64,000 bases of DNA, taken from Xenorhabdus koppenhoeferi. GTDB lineage: Bacteria > Pseudomonadota > Gammaproteobacteria > Enterobacterales > Enterobacteriaceae. The stretch lies in the NCBI RefSeq assembly GCF_900116635.1, contig NZ_FPBJ01000005.1:1-64000 (forward strand). The letters run 5' to 3'. A program made the translations under genes and the position numbers. Shown here in pieces: positions 19,364-28,906 of the stretch (its first letter is position 1; every line of letters begins with the position of its first letter). Below the pieces are notes generated by a model, which saw only the letters and a list, made by a program, of their open reading frames with translations, was not told the DNA's origin and did not search any database.

Positions 19364-20332
19364 ATGACAACTTATGCTCTGGTAGGCGATATCGGCGGTA
19401 CAAATGCACGGCTGGCATTATGTGATGTAGATACCGGGCAACTGAGCGCAATCGAATTCTATCCCTGTGCGCATTATGCATCGCTTGAAATTGTTATCCG
19501 CCAGTATCTGAAACAGCAAAACTGTGCCGTCAAATATAGCTGCATCGCAATTGCTTGTCCGGTGACAGAGGATGTTATCAGCATGACCAATCACAGTTGG
19601 CGTTTTTCGGTCAGCCAAATGAAAACATCTCTGGGATGGGAACGTTTTGAGGTCATTAATGATTTTACCGCTGTCTCCCTTGCCATTCCGGTTCTGGGTG
19701 CAGATGACATGATAAAGATTGGCGGAAAACAACCTCAGTCCAAGCGACCAATCGCAGTTTATGGTGCGGGTACAGGTTTGGGAGTCGCACATCTTGTTCA
19801 TACGGGAAACCAGTGGATGAGCCTGCCCGGTGAAGGTGGTCATGTCGATTTTGCGCCCGATAGTGTGGACGAAGATCATATGCTGAATGTATTGCGGGAA
19901 GAATATGGTCATGTTTCAGCAGAGCGTGTCCTTTCAGGGCCTGGATTAGTCAATATCTATCGTTCTCTGATGAAACTGAACGGTCAGCCAATAGAAGAAA
20001 TTACCCCTCGTGATATTTCAGATCGCGCGCTGAGTGGCAACTGTCCTATCTGCAAGCGTACACTGGAAATTTTCTGTGCCGCATTAGGGCGTTTTGGCGG
20101 GAATTTAGCACTGAATATGGGTGCATTTGGTGGTGTTTACATTGCAGGTGGAATTGTCCCGCGCTTCCTTGATTTCTTCCAAAAATCGGGGTTTCGCAAG
20201 GGATTTGAGAGCAAAGGCCGATTTACAAATTATTTACAAGATATTCCTGTCTATCTGATTACCTATGATAAACCGGGATTATTGGGTGCGGGTTCTTATA
20301 TCCGCCAATCGCTGGGAAAATCGATTGGGTAA
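19364..20332 (+). CDS. glk: Glucokinase
   Basis: 322 residues (E. coli 321). The N-terminal ATP-binding [12 protein letters not shown], the glucose-binding [11 protein letters not shown] with catalytic Asp, the [11 protein letters not shown] phosphate loop and [10 protein letters not shown] define the hexokinase-type glucokinase of enterics. [12 protein letters not shown] is near the C-terminus. It phosphorylates free cytosolic glucose. AAGGAG sits eight bases before the ATG. The gene is monocistronic and followed by an inverted repeat. Confidence 0.97.
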   Translation: MTTYALVGDIGGTNARLALCDVDTGQLSAIEFYPCAHYASLEIVIRQYLKQQNCAVKYSCIAIACPVTEDVISMTNHSWRFSVSQMKTSLGWERFEVINDFTAVSLAIPVLGADDMIKIGGKQPQSKRPIAVYGAGTGLGVAHLVHTGNQWMSLPGEGGHVDFAPDSVDEDHMLNVLREEYGHVSAERVLSGPGLVNIYRSLMKLNGQPIEEITPRDISDRALSGNCPICKRTLEIFCAALGRFGGNLALNMGAFGGVYIAGGIVPRFLDFFQKSGFRKGFESKGRFTNYLQDIPVYLITYDKPGLLGAGSYIRQSLGKSIG

Positions 20333-20350
20333 ATAAGTTCATTTTATACT

Positions 20351-20412
20351 TGCTCATGCTATTTATTTGTTTAGTTTGTTGGTAACAGATTTAAGTGTAT
20401 TTAGCATGAGCA
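20351..20412. repeat. 11-bp inverted repeat downstream of glk
   Basis: TGCTCATGCTA (20351-20361) and its exact reverse complement TAGCATGAGCA (20402-20412) flank 40 bases, starting 19 bases after the glk stop. There is no T tract after the second arm, so this is not a standard terminator. It could form an RNA 3'-end structure or be a protein site. Confidence 0.5.
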
Positions 20413-20551
20413 GTCTATCCAGCTTTCACGTCAGGAGATAAAATCACCGGGCTTCAAACATCCCATAAAAATGCCCGCTGCAGAAGAGTTCAGTGCGTTC
20501 TTGTGAGTGAGACTTCACCCCTGAAAATGAAAGTGGGAGTAAAAATAAAAG

Positions 20552-20577
20552 TGGAAAGCCTCACAACAGTGGGGCTT
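20552..20577 (-). terminator. Probable terminator of the MFS gene
   Basis: On the minus strand, AAGCCCCAC and GTGAGGCTT pair as a 9-bp stem with one wobble and a 4-base loop, followed by TTTCC. It lies 13 bases after the MFS stop codon. Confidence 0.6.
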
Positions 20578-20589
20578 CAAGAGAAAAAG

Positions 20590-21780
20590 TCAATCCGGTT
20601 TATCGGCAACTTTCGATGTTAAAAGTATCCGAATAAAAAGTAATGCAATAGTCAGCAACGTCATCACTGTTACAACAAAAACTAACCCTTTCCAACCCAG
20701 TGATTCGTAAATTCCCCCAGACGCAAGCGCAAACACCATTGATGCAGCAGCCAAAAGCGTTTCACTTGCTCCTTGAACACGAACTTTATTTATACCATCA
20801 GACATGCTGTTGATAAGATGAGTTCCGCCCAAGAACATGAAGTTCCACCCTATTCCAGCAAAGATCAATGGCGCTCCGAGAATAACTATTTTTGTTTCAT
20901 TGGTCAGCCCAACCAGAAAACCGATAAGATTCAAGAAAGCTCCCAAGAGAATAATATTATTCGCTCCCATTTTTGATATAAGCATACCAGTGATGACACC
21001 GGGTGCGAACATAGCGATAAGATGGACACCAACTAACATACCTGTTTCTGAATCATTCATACCGTAGCCTACCGAGGCAATTGAGGCAGGTGACATGACT
21101 ATCATCATAATTGCATGACCCAGTACCATCGCCGTAATGCCAAACAATAAAGGCCGATTTTTAGCAATAAAAGAGAATCCTGATGATTTACCGGCATTAT
21201 CTTCTGTTGAACTGGCTGAATATCCAAGACCCGCTTCAAGTGCTGCAAATGCAAGAACCGCGACCCCTCCAATAACGGACACAATCACGTATATTCCGAT
21301 AAATGGAAGATCAAAACCCAGCCCATCTCCTTTCCCGTAAAGTTCGCTACCAATAACAACACCAATTATCCCTGAAGCCAGCAATAAGGAGCTTGCTGTT
21401 GCAGCCCGGTTCTTGGGAACACTTTCTGCTGCGGCATATCGTAGAAAATTAATGCCAATCATCGCGATGCCAATCAAGAAATGCCCTCCAAGCAGAAGCA
21501 GAAAGCTGTTTAAATAAATCGAAACCGCTGAAGCCCCTCCACCAAATACCATTGCTATACTGGCCAGAATAAATCCGCTTCTCCGCCCATAACGTGCCAT
21601 GAAGTTCGAAAATGGAATTGAACAAACACTTCCGGCTGCCATTTGTATAGCAATAGGCAAAGTCGCAAGCCAGGCCAATGGAGCAAGATGCAGGCCAGCC
21701 AACCCTCCTACAGTGAAAAGTAGCGGTACCGCACTCTCTAATGCGATATTTCCCAAAATAATTAAGATAAGATTACGCAT
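20590..21780 (-). CDS. Major facilitator superfamily transporter
   Basis: 396 residues with 10-12 predicted membrane helices, the length of a drug/metabolite-type MFS exporter. The loop 2-3 motif appears as SNFMARYGRRSGFILAS (family pattern GxxaDrxGrr), and gly-rich helices such as GVVIGSELYGKGDGLG follow. It starts 160 bases after the isonitrile-synthase-like gene on the same strand and the two are probably one transcript, so export of that enzyme's product is a reasonable guess. The substrate cannot be read from sequence, and uptake of a precursor is also possible. Confidence 0.8.
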   Translation of the reverse strand: MRNLILIILGNIALESAVPLLFTVGGLAGLHLAPLAWLATLPIAIQMAAGSVCSIPFSNFMARYGRRSGFILASIAMVFGGGASAVSIYLNSFLLLLGGHFLIGIAMIGINFLRYAAAESVPKNRAATASSLLLASGIIGVVIGSELYGKGDGLGFDLPFIGIYVIVSVIGGVAVLAFAALEAGLGYSASSTEDNAGKSSGFSFIAKNRPLLFGITAMVLGHAIMMIVMSPASIASVGYGMNDSETGMLVGVHLIAMFAPGVITGMLISKMGANNIILLGAFLNLIGFLVGLTNETKIVILGAPLIFAGIGWNFMFLGGTHLINSMSDGINKVRVQGASETLLAAASMVFALASGGIYESLGWKGLVFVVTVMTLLTIALLFIRILLTSKVADKPD

Positions 21781-21940
21781 GAATAATCCTCTGGAGATAC
21801 TAACAAATACAACACATATATTACTAATGACCTGAACTGCTTTTACCGTAACGGAAGATTTTCTTATAAATCCTCATTATTTGATTATCTTCCGTATTGA
21901 TATATCAGGTCATAGAGTAACAATCTTATCCTGATGTTTA

Positions 21941-23152
21941 TTAAGAGTTCGATTCCTGCAATAAAGTCGTCATATTCTCCAACGTATCAGCATCTACATA
22001 AAAGTCACTTACCCCCCGATGATTAATAATTCTCATTCTCTTACCATGTTGGTGGATTTCTTGTTCAATACTCATTCGCCAAATATTTTTCCGGTGTTCA
22101 ATAACGGCAATACCGTGATAAGGAAGATAAGGTGAATGACTCTTATAATCAGGATATATCCTGACACCAATTAATGGTAACGTCTTGTGATGAATAGTGG
22201 CTCGGATCGCATTAGGAAACAAAAGCTTTTCCCATCGAATACTCGCCATTGCTTCTTTCATCGCTCTGTAATGAATGAAAGCAGTATGAACTCTATTCAT
22301 AACTTCATTCTTTGTTTCCAAATCAGGAAAAATGGAATCACAAAACATAGCCTTCTTTTGATTATATGTCAGAGATAAATCTGATATGTTAACAGTACTC
22401 CCAACACTTGCGTGGAAACGGATTGCCTCCTCATGACTAATTCCAAAAGATGGATTTGATGTGAATGTTTTCAAATGGTTTGATAAAGCACTGTCATAAT
22501 CATCCTGAAGTAATGCGACTATATTAGATATATCAAAAATGTTAACAATCTCATTTACTTTTCTTATTTTAGTGAATTCTTTTAGATCCCTGATATATTT
22601 TTCTGCTGCATCCATTGGGTCACCAAAAATCCCCGCATAAAATGTAGCATCCGAAAGAATGGTAAAACGAATTTTTATTCCTGTATTTTCTTCAAGATAT
22701 GTTGAAACTTTCGCAAGGTGTAATAAAGACACCTCTTCAGCCATAGTCAAAGAAGTAATATCATGTCTTTTTTGCCAATTACTAATAACACAAAAGACAG
22801 GAAGGATGATATCAATTTCTCCTCTCTCATTTATACTAGATTTGATTTTCGATAATGTCTCCAGACAGGATGAAAAAATAGTTTTCGAATTAAACTGGAT
22901 AACCGGATGATTGAGATAATCCCGAACCATAACGTGCAAAGGGATATCTTTTTTTCTTTTCTCTTTCCACCACTGCTCAGAGGGTAACTCTTTAGAAATA
23001 GAGCATTTATTAAGTAATTCCTCACGTAAATCTGCTGCAATTAAATTGCCATTAGACATCATATCAGGTTCAGACTCCGGCCATCCAAATTGACCAAACA
23101 TAAGTGAATCTTCAATGATTGAACCATTTGTGCTAACAGATACATTTTTCAA
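21941..23152 (-). CDS. Divergent isonitrile synthase family (PvcA/IsnA/DIT1-like) protein
   Basis: 403 residues. The layout follows the PvcA/DIT1 family. An N-terminal helical part is followed by IDIILPVFCVISNWQKR (family: LPaFPxKSpNpxK) and the AEEVSLLHLAKVSTYLEE helix (family AExLAL..L). Next come FTILSDATFYAGIFGDP (family iISDGrvFsDlvgV) and, near the C-terminus, NAIRATIHH (family IRLSIHP) and LPYHGIAVIE (family TPWHGVAV). Family members turn the amino group of Tyr or Trp into an isocyanide with ribulose 5-phosphate. Several usual active-site positions differ here (the Lys of FPxKS, and Gly-Arg after SD), so the substrate or reaction may differ. No PvcB-like oxygenase is adjacent; an MFS gene follows. 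Family assignment rests on motif pattern only. Confidence 0.65.
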   Translation of the reverse strand: MKNVSVSTNGSIIEDSLMFGQFGWPESEPDMMSNGNLIAADLREELLNKCSISKELPSEQWWKEKRKKDIPLHVMVRDYLNHPVIQFNSKTIFSSCLETLSKIKSSINERGEIDIILPVFCVISNWQKRHDITSLTMAEEVSLLHLAKVSTYLEENTGIKIRFTILSDATFYAGIFGDPMDAAEKYIRDLKEFTKIRKVNEIVNIFDISNIVALLQDDYDSALSNHLKTFTSNPSFGISHEEAIRFHASVGSTVNISDLSLTYNQKKAMFCDSIFPDLETKNEVMNRVHTAFIHYRAMKEAMASIRWEKLLFPNAIRATIHHKTLPLIGVRIYPDYKSHSPYLPYHGIAVIEHRKNIWRMSIEQEIHQHGKRMRIINHRGVSDFYVDADTLENMTTLLQESNS

Positions 23153-23784
23153 TTTATCCTCCTAAATAATTATAGGTACATCCCGTAAAATGTATGGATT
23201 CTTGAATAACTCTGTATTTAGCTTCTAGATCTCTTTTATCATCTGTAAAGGCGTGTTATCCCCAATATAGATTGGAGTATTGCTGACTATATAGTCAGAC
23301 ACATCTGCTAGTCAGACACATCTGCACAATGCTTTCTCAGACTCTTCTCTTCTCCCGGATAGGAATGATGACTCCTAAGCTAAGAAGCAGAATAAAGAAG
23401 CAAAAGAAGAATAACGAATAATAACTAAAAAGAGCTATATCATTATCTGAAAGGTGACGATTATCATTTGTGTGTTTTCTTTATTCATTAATATATTTTC
23501 TCATTTTCATGACGATTACAAATTAAAATATATAAAAAAATATTTATTTAAAATAAAATAGGATTGAAAAATAATAGTACTTTTAAGGGAACTTAATTCT
23601 GTTTTTATAATATAATAGATTCCTCCGAACGGTAGCTTTGCAAGTGATTTACTTCAGGAATTTTTACGCCAGAATTGTTAACTAACTTCCCTTTTTGTTA
23701 TATTCTGACATTATCAGTGGATTAAATTATTTGCTATTTCATTCACTATCTGTAAAAAAATCAAGGTAATTAATAAAAACTTTA
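23153..23784. other. Long AT-rich upstream region of the isonitrile-synthase-like gene
   Basis: About 630 bases without a credible gene. It contains a perfect tandem 17-bp duplication (23292-23325), a GACTATATAGTC palindrome just before it, and very AT-rich sequence from 23460 to 23780. The promoter of the minus-strand gene must be here. I see no coding remnant. Confidence 0.6.
23292..23325. repeat. Tandem 17-bp duplication
   Basis: TAGTCAGACACATCTGC occurs twice head to tail (23292-23308 and 23309-23325), about 140 bases upstream of the isonitrile-synthase-like start codon. The first copy overlaps a GACTATATAGTC palindrome. It could double a regulator site or be a replication-slippage duplication. 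Confidence 0.85.
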
Positions 23785-23911
23785 TATACCCAATGGATTT
23801 CAAGATGCAGCGCGACGGCAAGGGAATGAACCCCCAGGAGCATAGCTAACTATGTGACTGGGGTGAGTGAGCGCAGCCAACAAAGCTGCAACTTGAAAGA
23901 CGACAGGTATA
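23785..23911. repeat. ERIC element, full length (127 bp)
   Basis: Begins TATACCCAATGG and ends GACAGGTATA. It contains the ERIC core, CCCCCAGGAGCATAG then GTGACTGGGGTGAGTGAGCG, and can fold into a long imperfect hairpin. It lies just beyond the ssb terminator. This copy differs from the others in the left half (AAGGGAATGAACCCCCAGG), closer to the E. coli consensus. Confidence 0.9.
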
Positions 23912-23923
23912 GTTACATAAAAT

Positions 23924-23945
23924 AAAAACCCCGTATAAACGGGGT
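23924..23945 (-). terminator. ssb rho-independent terminator
   Basis: Minus-strand stem CCCCG/CGGGG with flanking A-T pairs and a 6-base loop, followed by TTTTTATTTTA. It lies about 39 bases after the ssb stop codon. Confidence 0.85.
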
Positions 23946-23983
23946 GTTAGATTCAATTATTTACCGAATTTCCGAAATCAAAT

Positions 23984-24508
23984 CTAAAATGGAATATCAT
24001 CATCGAAATCCATAGGTGGCTCATTACTCTGTGGTGCAGAAGACTGAGACTGAGCCGGACGAGATGGCGCACCGCTACCGCTGAATTGCTGAGATGCCTG
24101 TGGCTGTTGTGGTTGCCCCCAACCGCTTTGTGCCGGAGCAGTTTCTTGCCCTGCACCACCACGGCTGCCCAGCATTTGCATGGTACCACCAACATTTACG
24201 ACAATTTCAGTGGTATAACGATCCTGACCACTCTGATCCTGCCACTTACGGGTCTGCAAAGAACCTTCGATATAGACCTGAGAACCTTTGCGCAGATATT
24301 CACCTGCAACTTCTGCCAGTTTACCGAAGAGCACTACACGGTGCCATTCAGTTTTTTCCCTCATCTCACCGGTTTGCTTGTCACGCCAGCTCTCAGACGT
24401 TGCCAGAGTAATGTTGGCGACTGCACCTCCGTTCGGCATATAGCGAACTTCCGGGTCCTGCCCCAAATTACCCACTAAAATAACTTTGTTTACGCCTCTG
24501 CTGGCCAT
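23984..24508 (-). CDS. ssb: Single-stranded DNA-binding protein
   Basis: 174 residues. The N-terminal OB fold ([20 protein letters not shown] through about 110) is nearly identical to E. coli SSB. It is followed by a Gln/Pro/Ser-rich disordered linker, with GWGQPQQPQ, and the conserved acidic tip MDFDDDIPF that recruits repair and replication proteins. It is divergent from uvrA and shares a LexA-box region with it, as in other enterics. Confidence 0.98.
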   Translation of the reverse strand: MASRGVNKVILVGNLGQDPEVRYMPNGGAVANITLATSESWRDKQTGEMREKTEWHRVVLFGKLAEVAGEYLRKGSQVYIEGSLQTRKWQDQSGQDRYTTEIVVNVGGTMQMLGSRGGAGQETAPAQSGWGQPQQPQASQQFSGSGAPSRPAQSQSSAPQSNEPPMDFDDDIPF

Positions 24509-24676
24509 TGGAAATACTCCTGATGAAATGAATTTTGCTAAAAACGGACTTCTCTAATTATAAGCAAAGTAGTTTAGCATGCGAGAGCTAAGTTTAAAGA
24601 TATACCCGTTATATTATACTTTGCGAAGCGCATCGTACTTTACATTGCAGTGGTTGCAGCATGATTTCCCATCTAA

Positions 24677-24696
24677 TACTGTATATCTATTCAGCA
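24677..24696. promoter_or_regulatory. LexA (SOS) box between ssb and uvrA
   Basis: TACTGTATATCTATTCAGCA fits the LexA consensus TACTGTATATATATACAGTA, with CTGT at the left and CAG at the right half. It starts 83 bases before the uvrA ATG and lies 169 bases upstream of the ssb ATG, matching the known E. coli arrangement of a shared SOS operator. Confidence 0.85.
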
Positions 24697-24759
24697 ATGT
24701 TTGTGCGATAATAACGCGTTTACATATTTTTGCTCTATCAATAATCTGAGAAGTGGTAT

Positions 24760-27591
24760 ATGGATAACATCGAAGTTCGGGGCGCCCGCACCCATAATCT
24801 CAAGAATATCAATTTGGTAATTCCCCGTGACAAACTAATCGTTATTACTGGGCTGTCCGGCTCCGGTAAATCATCCCTGGCTTTCGATACTCTTTATGCA
24901 GAGGGTCAGCGGCGCTATGTGGAATCGCTCTCTGCATATGCCCGCCAGTTTTTATCATTGATGGAAAAACCGGATGTCGATCATATCGAAGGGCTATCCC
25001 CAGCGATTTCCATTGAGCAAAAGTCTACTTCCCATAATCCGCGCTCTACGGTCGGGACAATTACTGAAATTCACGATTATCTTCGCCTGCTGTTTGCGCG
25101 CGTGGGTGAACCGCGCTGCCCCGAGCACGATATCACTCTGGCAGTGCAAACGATAAGCCAGATGGTGGATAATGTACTGGCATTGCCGGAAAGCCAACGC
25201 CTGATGTTGCTGGCCCCTGTCGTCAAGGAGCGCAAGGGTGAGCACACCAAACTGCTGGATAACCTCGCTGCACAAGGCTATATCCGCGCCCGTATTGATG
25301 GTGAAGTCTGTGACCTTTCTGATCCACCTAAACTTGAATTGCAGAAAAAACATACCATTGAAGTGGTTATAGATCGTTTCAAGGTACGAGCCGATCTCTC
25401 CCAACGGCTGGCAGAATCATTTGAAACCGCACTGGAGCTTTCCGGCGGTACAGCAGTCATTGCTAATATGGATGATGAGCAGGCCGAAGAACTGATCTTC
25501 TCCGCCAATTTTGCCTGTTCAATCTGTGGCTATAGTATGAGTGAACTGGAACCACGCCTGTTTTCCTTCAACAATCCTGCCGGTGCCTGCCCGACTTGTG
25601 ACGGTTTAGGCGTTCAGCAATTTTTCGATCCTGTGCAAGTTGTTCAGAATGGTGATATATCCCTTGCTGGTGGCGCAATACGTGGCTGGGATCGCCGTAA
25701 TTTTTATTACTTCCAGATGCTGAGATCACTGGCAGAACATTATAAATTCGATATCGAAGTGCCATTTAATCAGTTAAGTTCTGTGATTAGGAAAGTAGTT
25801 TTATATGGCTCAGGAAAAGAATCCGTCGAATTTAAATATACCAATGATCGCGGCGATGTGACCGTTCGTAACCACCCGTTCGAAGGTGTCTTGCACAATA
25901 TAGAGCGCCGCTATAAAGAAACGGAATCTACTGCGGTACGGGAAGATCTGGCAAAATATATCAGCAATCGTTCCTGCGTCTCTTGTGACGGAACCCGACT
26001 GCGCAAAGAAGCCCGCTATGTCTTTATTGAAAGCACCACGCTGCCCCAGATTTCTGATTTCAGCATCGGTCATGCGATGGAATTTTTCCAAAATATTAGG
26101 CTGAGTGGGCAACGCGCCAAAATTGCTGAAAAAGTTTTGAAAGAGATCCGTGATCGCCTGAAATTTCTGGTTAATGTTGGATTGAATTACCTGACTCTCT
26201 CCCGTTCAGCAGAAACACTTTCGGGCGGTGAAGCCCAGCGTATTCGTTTAGCCAGCCAAATTGGTGCAGGTCTTGTCGGCGTAATGTATGTGCTGGATGA
26301 ACCTTCCATCGGCCTGCATCAGCGGGATAATGAACGTTTGTTGGAAACGTTGCTGCATCTGCGTAATCTGGGTAATACCGTTATTGTGGTCGAACACGAT
26401 GAAGATGCCATCCGTGCGGCTGATCATATTATCGATATCGGGCCTGGCGCGGGTGTACATGGCGGTGAGATTGTTGCCGAAGGGGTTCTTTCCAATATTA
26501 TGGAAAGTGAAAAATCTCTCACCGGAAAATTCCTGAGTGGTGAACGCAAAATTGCCATTCCAGAGCAGCGTGTGCCTGCCAATCCTGACAAGATACTAAA
26601 ATTGATTGGAGCAAAAGGCAATAATCTGAAAAAGGTAACACTAAAACTGCCAGTCGGCTTGTTTACCTGTATCACCGGCGTTTCTGGTTCCGGTAAATCG
26701 ACGCTGATCAACGATACACTCTTCCCTATCGCCCAGCGTCAGCTAAACGGGGCAACAAACATTAATCCTGCCTCTTATATCGATGTCGAAGGGCTGGAGT
26801 ATTTTGATAAGGTCATTGATATAGACCAAAGCCCTATTGGCAGAACCCCTCGTTCAAACCCCGCTACTTATACTGGTATATTTACGCCTGTAAGAGAATT
26901 ATTTTCAGGTGTTCCTGAATCTCGTACCCGTGGCTATACACCGGGACGTTTCAGTTTCAACGTAAAAGGTGGACGCTGTGAAGCCTGTCAGGGCGATGGT
27001 GTGATTAAGGTTGAAATGCACTTTCTGCCTGATGTTTATGTACCTTGCGATCAGTGTAAGAGCAAACGTTATAACCGTGAAACGCTGGAAATCAAATATA
27101 AAGGCAAGAATATTAATGAAGTGCTGAATATGACCATTGAAGAGGCACGGGAGTTTTTCGATGCTGTCCCTGCCCTCTCCCGTAAGCTGCAAACCTTGAT
27201 AGATGTTGGTCTTTCCTATATTCGTCTGGGGCAATCGGCAACAACACTGTCAGGCGGGGAAGCACAACGGGTAAAACTGGCACGGGAACTCTCTAAGCGA
27301 GGTACAGGCCAGACACTGTATATCCTTGATGAACCGACGACCGGCCTGCATTTTGCGGATATTCAGCAGTTACTGTCTGTCCTGCATCAACTTCGGGATC
27401 AGGGAAACACGATTGTTGTGATCGAGCATAATCTGGATGTGATTAAAACGGCTGACTGGATTGTCGATCTCGGCCCTGAAGGAGGGAGCGGTGGTGGTGA
27501 AATACTGGTATCGGGAACACCAGAAGAAGTGACCCAGTGTCAGGAATCACATACGGCTCGTTTTTTGAAACCGATACTTGAGCGTGACTAA
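24760..27591 (+). CDS. uvrA: Excinuclease ABC subunit A
   Basis: 943 residues (E. coli 940). Two ABC ATPase modules are seen: Walker [12 protein letters not shown] near residue 31 and [11 protein letters not shown] near 640, with signature SGGEAQR in both halves. Zinc-finger cysteines are in [28 protein letters not shown] and in [24 protein letters not shown]. It is the damage-recognition subunit of nucleotide excision repair with UvrB. It is SOS-controlled through the box at 24677. Confidence 0.98.
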   Translation: MDNIEVRGARTHNLKNINLVIPRDKLIVITGLSGSGKSSLAFDTLYAEGQRRYVESLSAYARQFLSLMEKPDVDHIEGLSPAISIEQKSTSHNPRSTVGTITEIHDYLRLLFARVGEPRCPEHDITLAVQTISQMVDNVLALPESQRLMLLAPVVKERKGEHTKLLDNLAAQGYIRARIDGEVCDLSDPPKLELQKKHTIEVVIDRFKVRADLSQRLAESFETALELSGGTAVIANMDDEQAEELIFSANFACSICGYSMSELEPRLFSFNNPAGACPTCDGLGVQQFFDPVQVVQNGDISLAGGAIRGWDRRNFYYFQMLRSLAEHYKFDIEVPFNQLSSVIRKVVLYGSGKESVEFKYTNDRGDVTVRNHPFEGVLHNIERRYKETESTAVREDLAKYISNRSCVSCDGTRLRKEARYVFIESTTLPQISDFSIGHAMEFFQNIRLSGQRAKIAEKVLKEIRDRLKFLVNVGLNYLTLSRSAETLSGGEAQRIRLASQIGAGLVGVMYVLDEPSIGLHQRDNERLLETLLHLRNLGNTVIVVEHDEDAIRAADHIIDIGPGAGVHGGEIVAEGVLSNIMESEKSLTGKFLSGERKIAIPEQRVPANPDKILKLIGAKGNNLKKVTLKLPVGLFTCITGVSGSGKSTLINDTLFPIAQRQLNGATNINPASYIDVEGLEYFDKVIDIDQSPIGRTPRSNPATYTGIFTPVRELFSGVPESRTRGYTPGRFSFNVKGGRCEACQGDGVIKVEMHFLPDVYVPCDQCKSKRYNRETLEIKYKGKNINEVLNMTIEEAREFFDAVPALSRKLQTLIDVGLSYIRLGQSATTLSGGEAQRVKLARELSKRGTGQTLYILDEPTTGLHFADIQQLLSVLHQLRDQGNTIVVIEHNLDVIKTADWIVDLGPEGGSGGGEILVSGTPEEVTQCQESHTARFLKPILERD

Positions 27592-27658
27592 CCTACTGTA
27601 GTCACTAAACGTGTCCTGTCTATATTACCCTCCCCCACACAATGGGGAGGATTTCACC

Positions 27659-27785
27659 TATACACCTCGTCTTTCAAACTGCCTCTTTGTTGGCTGCGCT
27701 CGCTCACCCCGGTCACATAGTTATCTATGCTCCCGGGGATTTGCTCTCTTGCCGTCGCGATGCAATTTGAAATCCATTGTGTATA
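27659..27785. repeat. ERIC element, full length (127 bp)
   Basis: Opposite orientation to the copy at 23785: begins TATACACCTCGTCTTTCAAA and ends AAATCCATTGTGTATA, with the central GCTCGCTCACCCCGG and ATGCTCCCGGGGAT. It lies 68 bases after uvrA. The rest of the 379-bp gap to the next gene (27786-27970) is AT-rich and must hold the promoter of the small membrane protein gene. Confidence 0.9.
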
Positions 27786-27970
27786 TTTTTTAATCAATTA
27801 CTGACCAAATGCATTGTTATACGTACAAAAAAGCATTTTTCTACAGCCATTTTTAATAAAATAACCTTTCGTAAATTAGTATCGTATTGTTGATCTAATA
27901 TTAATACTGATCACATTTTTCACGCACTAATGACATAATATATGTCTCATACTTATAATGGAGATTAAAT

Positions 27971-28129
27971 ATGTATATGTTTTTACCGTTTTTAATTGCG
28001 TTGGTTATAATTATCTCAGTAATTACACGCAAGAAAAAGCTGACATACTCACTTTGGTTTGCTTTATTAATCATCACGGTATTTTGGTTTCAATATCATG
28101 CCACTGATGCACTGAATCTTTCTTTCTGA
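27971..28129 (+). CDS. Small membrane protein, DUF5993-like
   Basis: 52 residues. There are two hydrophobic segments, FLPFLIALVIIISVI (about 4-18) and SLWFALLIITVFWFQ (about 27-41), separated by the basic turn TRKKKLTY. The tail is HATDALNLSF. A GGAG ribosome binding site lies seven bases before the ATG. It ends 12 bases before a dsbB-like gene and the two are surely co-transcribed. Small proteins of this type, which I recall as DUF5993, occur next to dsbB homologues in related bacteria; the function is unknown, perhaps a partner of the DsbB-like enzyme. The family name is from memory. Confidence 0.7.
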   Translation: MYMFLPFLIALVIIISVITRKKKLTYSLWFALLIITVFWFQYHATDALNLSF

Positions 28130-28141
28130 TCGGAGGCTGTA

Positions 28142-28708
28142 ATGCATAATACAATATCAACACAACGTGATATTAATCTCGCGACGAGCTTAAATATTCT
28201 CGGTCTATTCGGTATCAGTGTTATTTTGATAGTCGCATTTTATTATCAATTAGCACGTTTTGAACTTCCCTGCCCATTATGTCTATTGCAACGTGCCGGC
28301 ATTATCATGATCGGGTTCGGCTTTTTGTTTAATATTTACTTTGGTATAAAAAATACCCATTACAGTATTTCAATTATTGGCTGTATTGTAACTGGCTTCG
28401 TTGCCATGCGTCATGTTTCTCTTCATATCCTGCCAGGTGATACAGGATATGGTTCAACTTTCTTCGGGTTACACTTTTATACTTGGGCTGCAATCGTATC
28501 AATTCTGACCATTATTGCCATTGCGGTAATTATGCCTCTGAAAACAGGCAATACCGACTCTGCAAGATACACTCCACCAATGTTGGGCAAAATTGCCATG
28601 GGGTTATTCGCATTTTTGATCGCTGCCAATTTGATTTCTACCATTCTGGAATGTGGCGGTGGGCAGTGTGATGATAACCCAACGTTCTATGAGTTGTTGA
28701 AAAAGTAA
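28142..28708 (+). CDS. Disulfide bond formation protein B family, atypical topology
   Basis: 188 residues, inner membrane. The DsbB quinone-linked cysteine pair is present as CPLC (Cys44, Cys47) at the end of the first helix, in LPCPLCLLQRAG. The second pair, which in E. coli DsbB lies in the second periplasmic loop, is missing there (GDTGYGSTFFGLHF has no Cys). Instead, two cysteines occur as ECGGGQC (Cys171, Cys176) after an apparent fifth helix, on what should be a periplasmic tail. It probably reoxidises a DsbA-like protein. GGAGG precedes the ATG; it is co-transcribed with the small DUF5993-like gene. I leave the symbol empty because the housekeeping dsbB may be elsewhere. Confidence 0.8.
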   Translation: MHNTISTQRDINLATSLNILGLFGISVILIVAFYYQLARFELPCPLCLLQRAGIIMIGFGFLFNIYFGIKNTHYSISIIGCIVTGFVAMRHVSLHILPGDTGYGSTFFGLHFYTWAAIVSILTIIAIAVIMPLKTGNTDSARYTPPMLGKIAMGLFAFLIAANLISTILECGGGQCDDNPTFYELLKK

Positions 28709-28734
28709 CACTTCATATTATTAATAATAGAGCA

Positions 28735-28763
28735 GGAAGGCTAACTTATTTCCTCAGCCTTCC
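28735..28763 (+). terminator. Possible terminator after the DsbB-like gene
   Basis: Perfect 8-bp stem GGAAGGCT/AGCCTTCC with a 13-base loop, 26 bases after the stop codon, but followed by ACTTTC rather than a T run, so termination is uncertain. Confidence 0.35.
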
Positions 28764-28906
28764 ACTTTCAACAAAAATCTATGGAATGATATTCTGTCAT
28801 TATCGATTCAATAATACCGAATCAATGAAATAACAGACTTCATGTGTTTCTTCAGGTGTACATCATTAGAACAGGGGGAATGTTTAATTCTATAGGTGGT
28901 AAGCCA

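Noticed and set aside
24598-24690. Possible ERIC remnant beginning GATATACCCGTTAT upstream of uvrA
   Set aside because: Only the first ~10 bases resemble an ERIC end; the core is absent.
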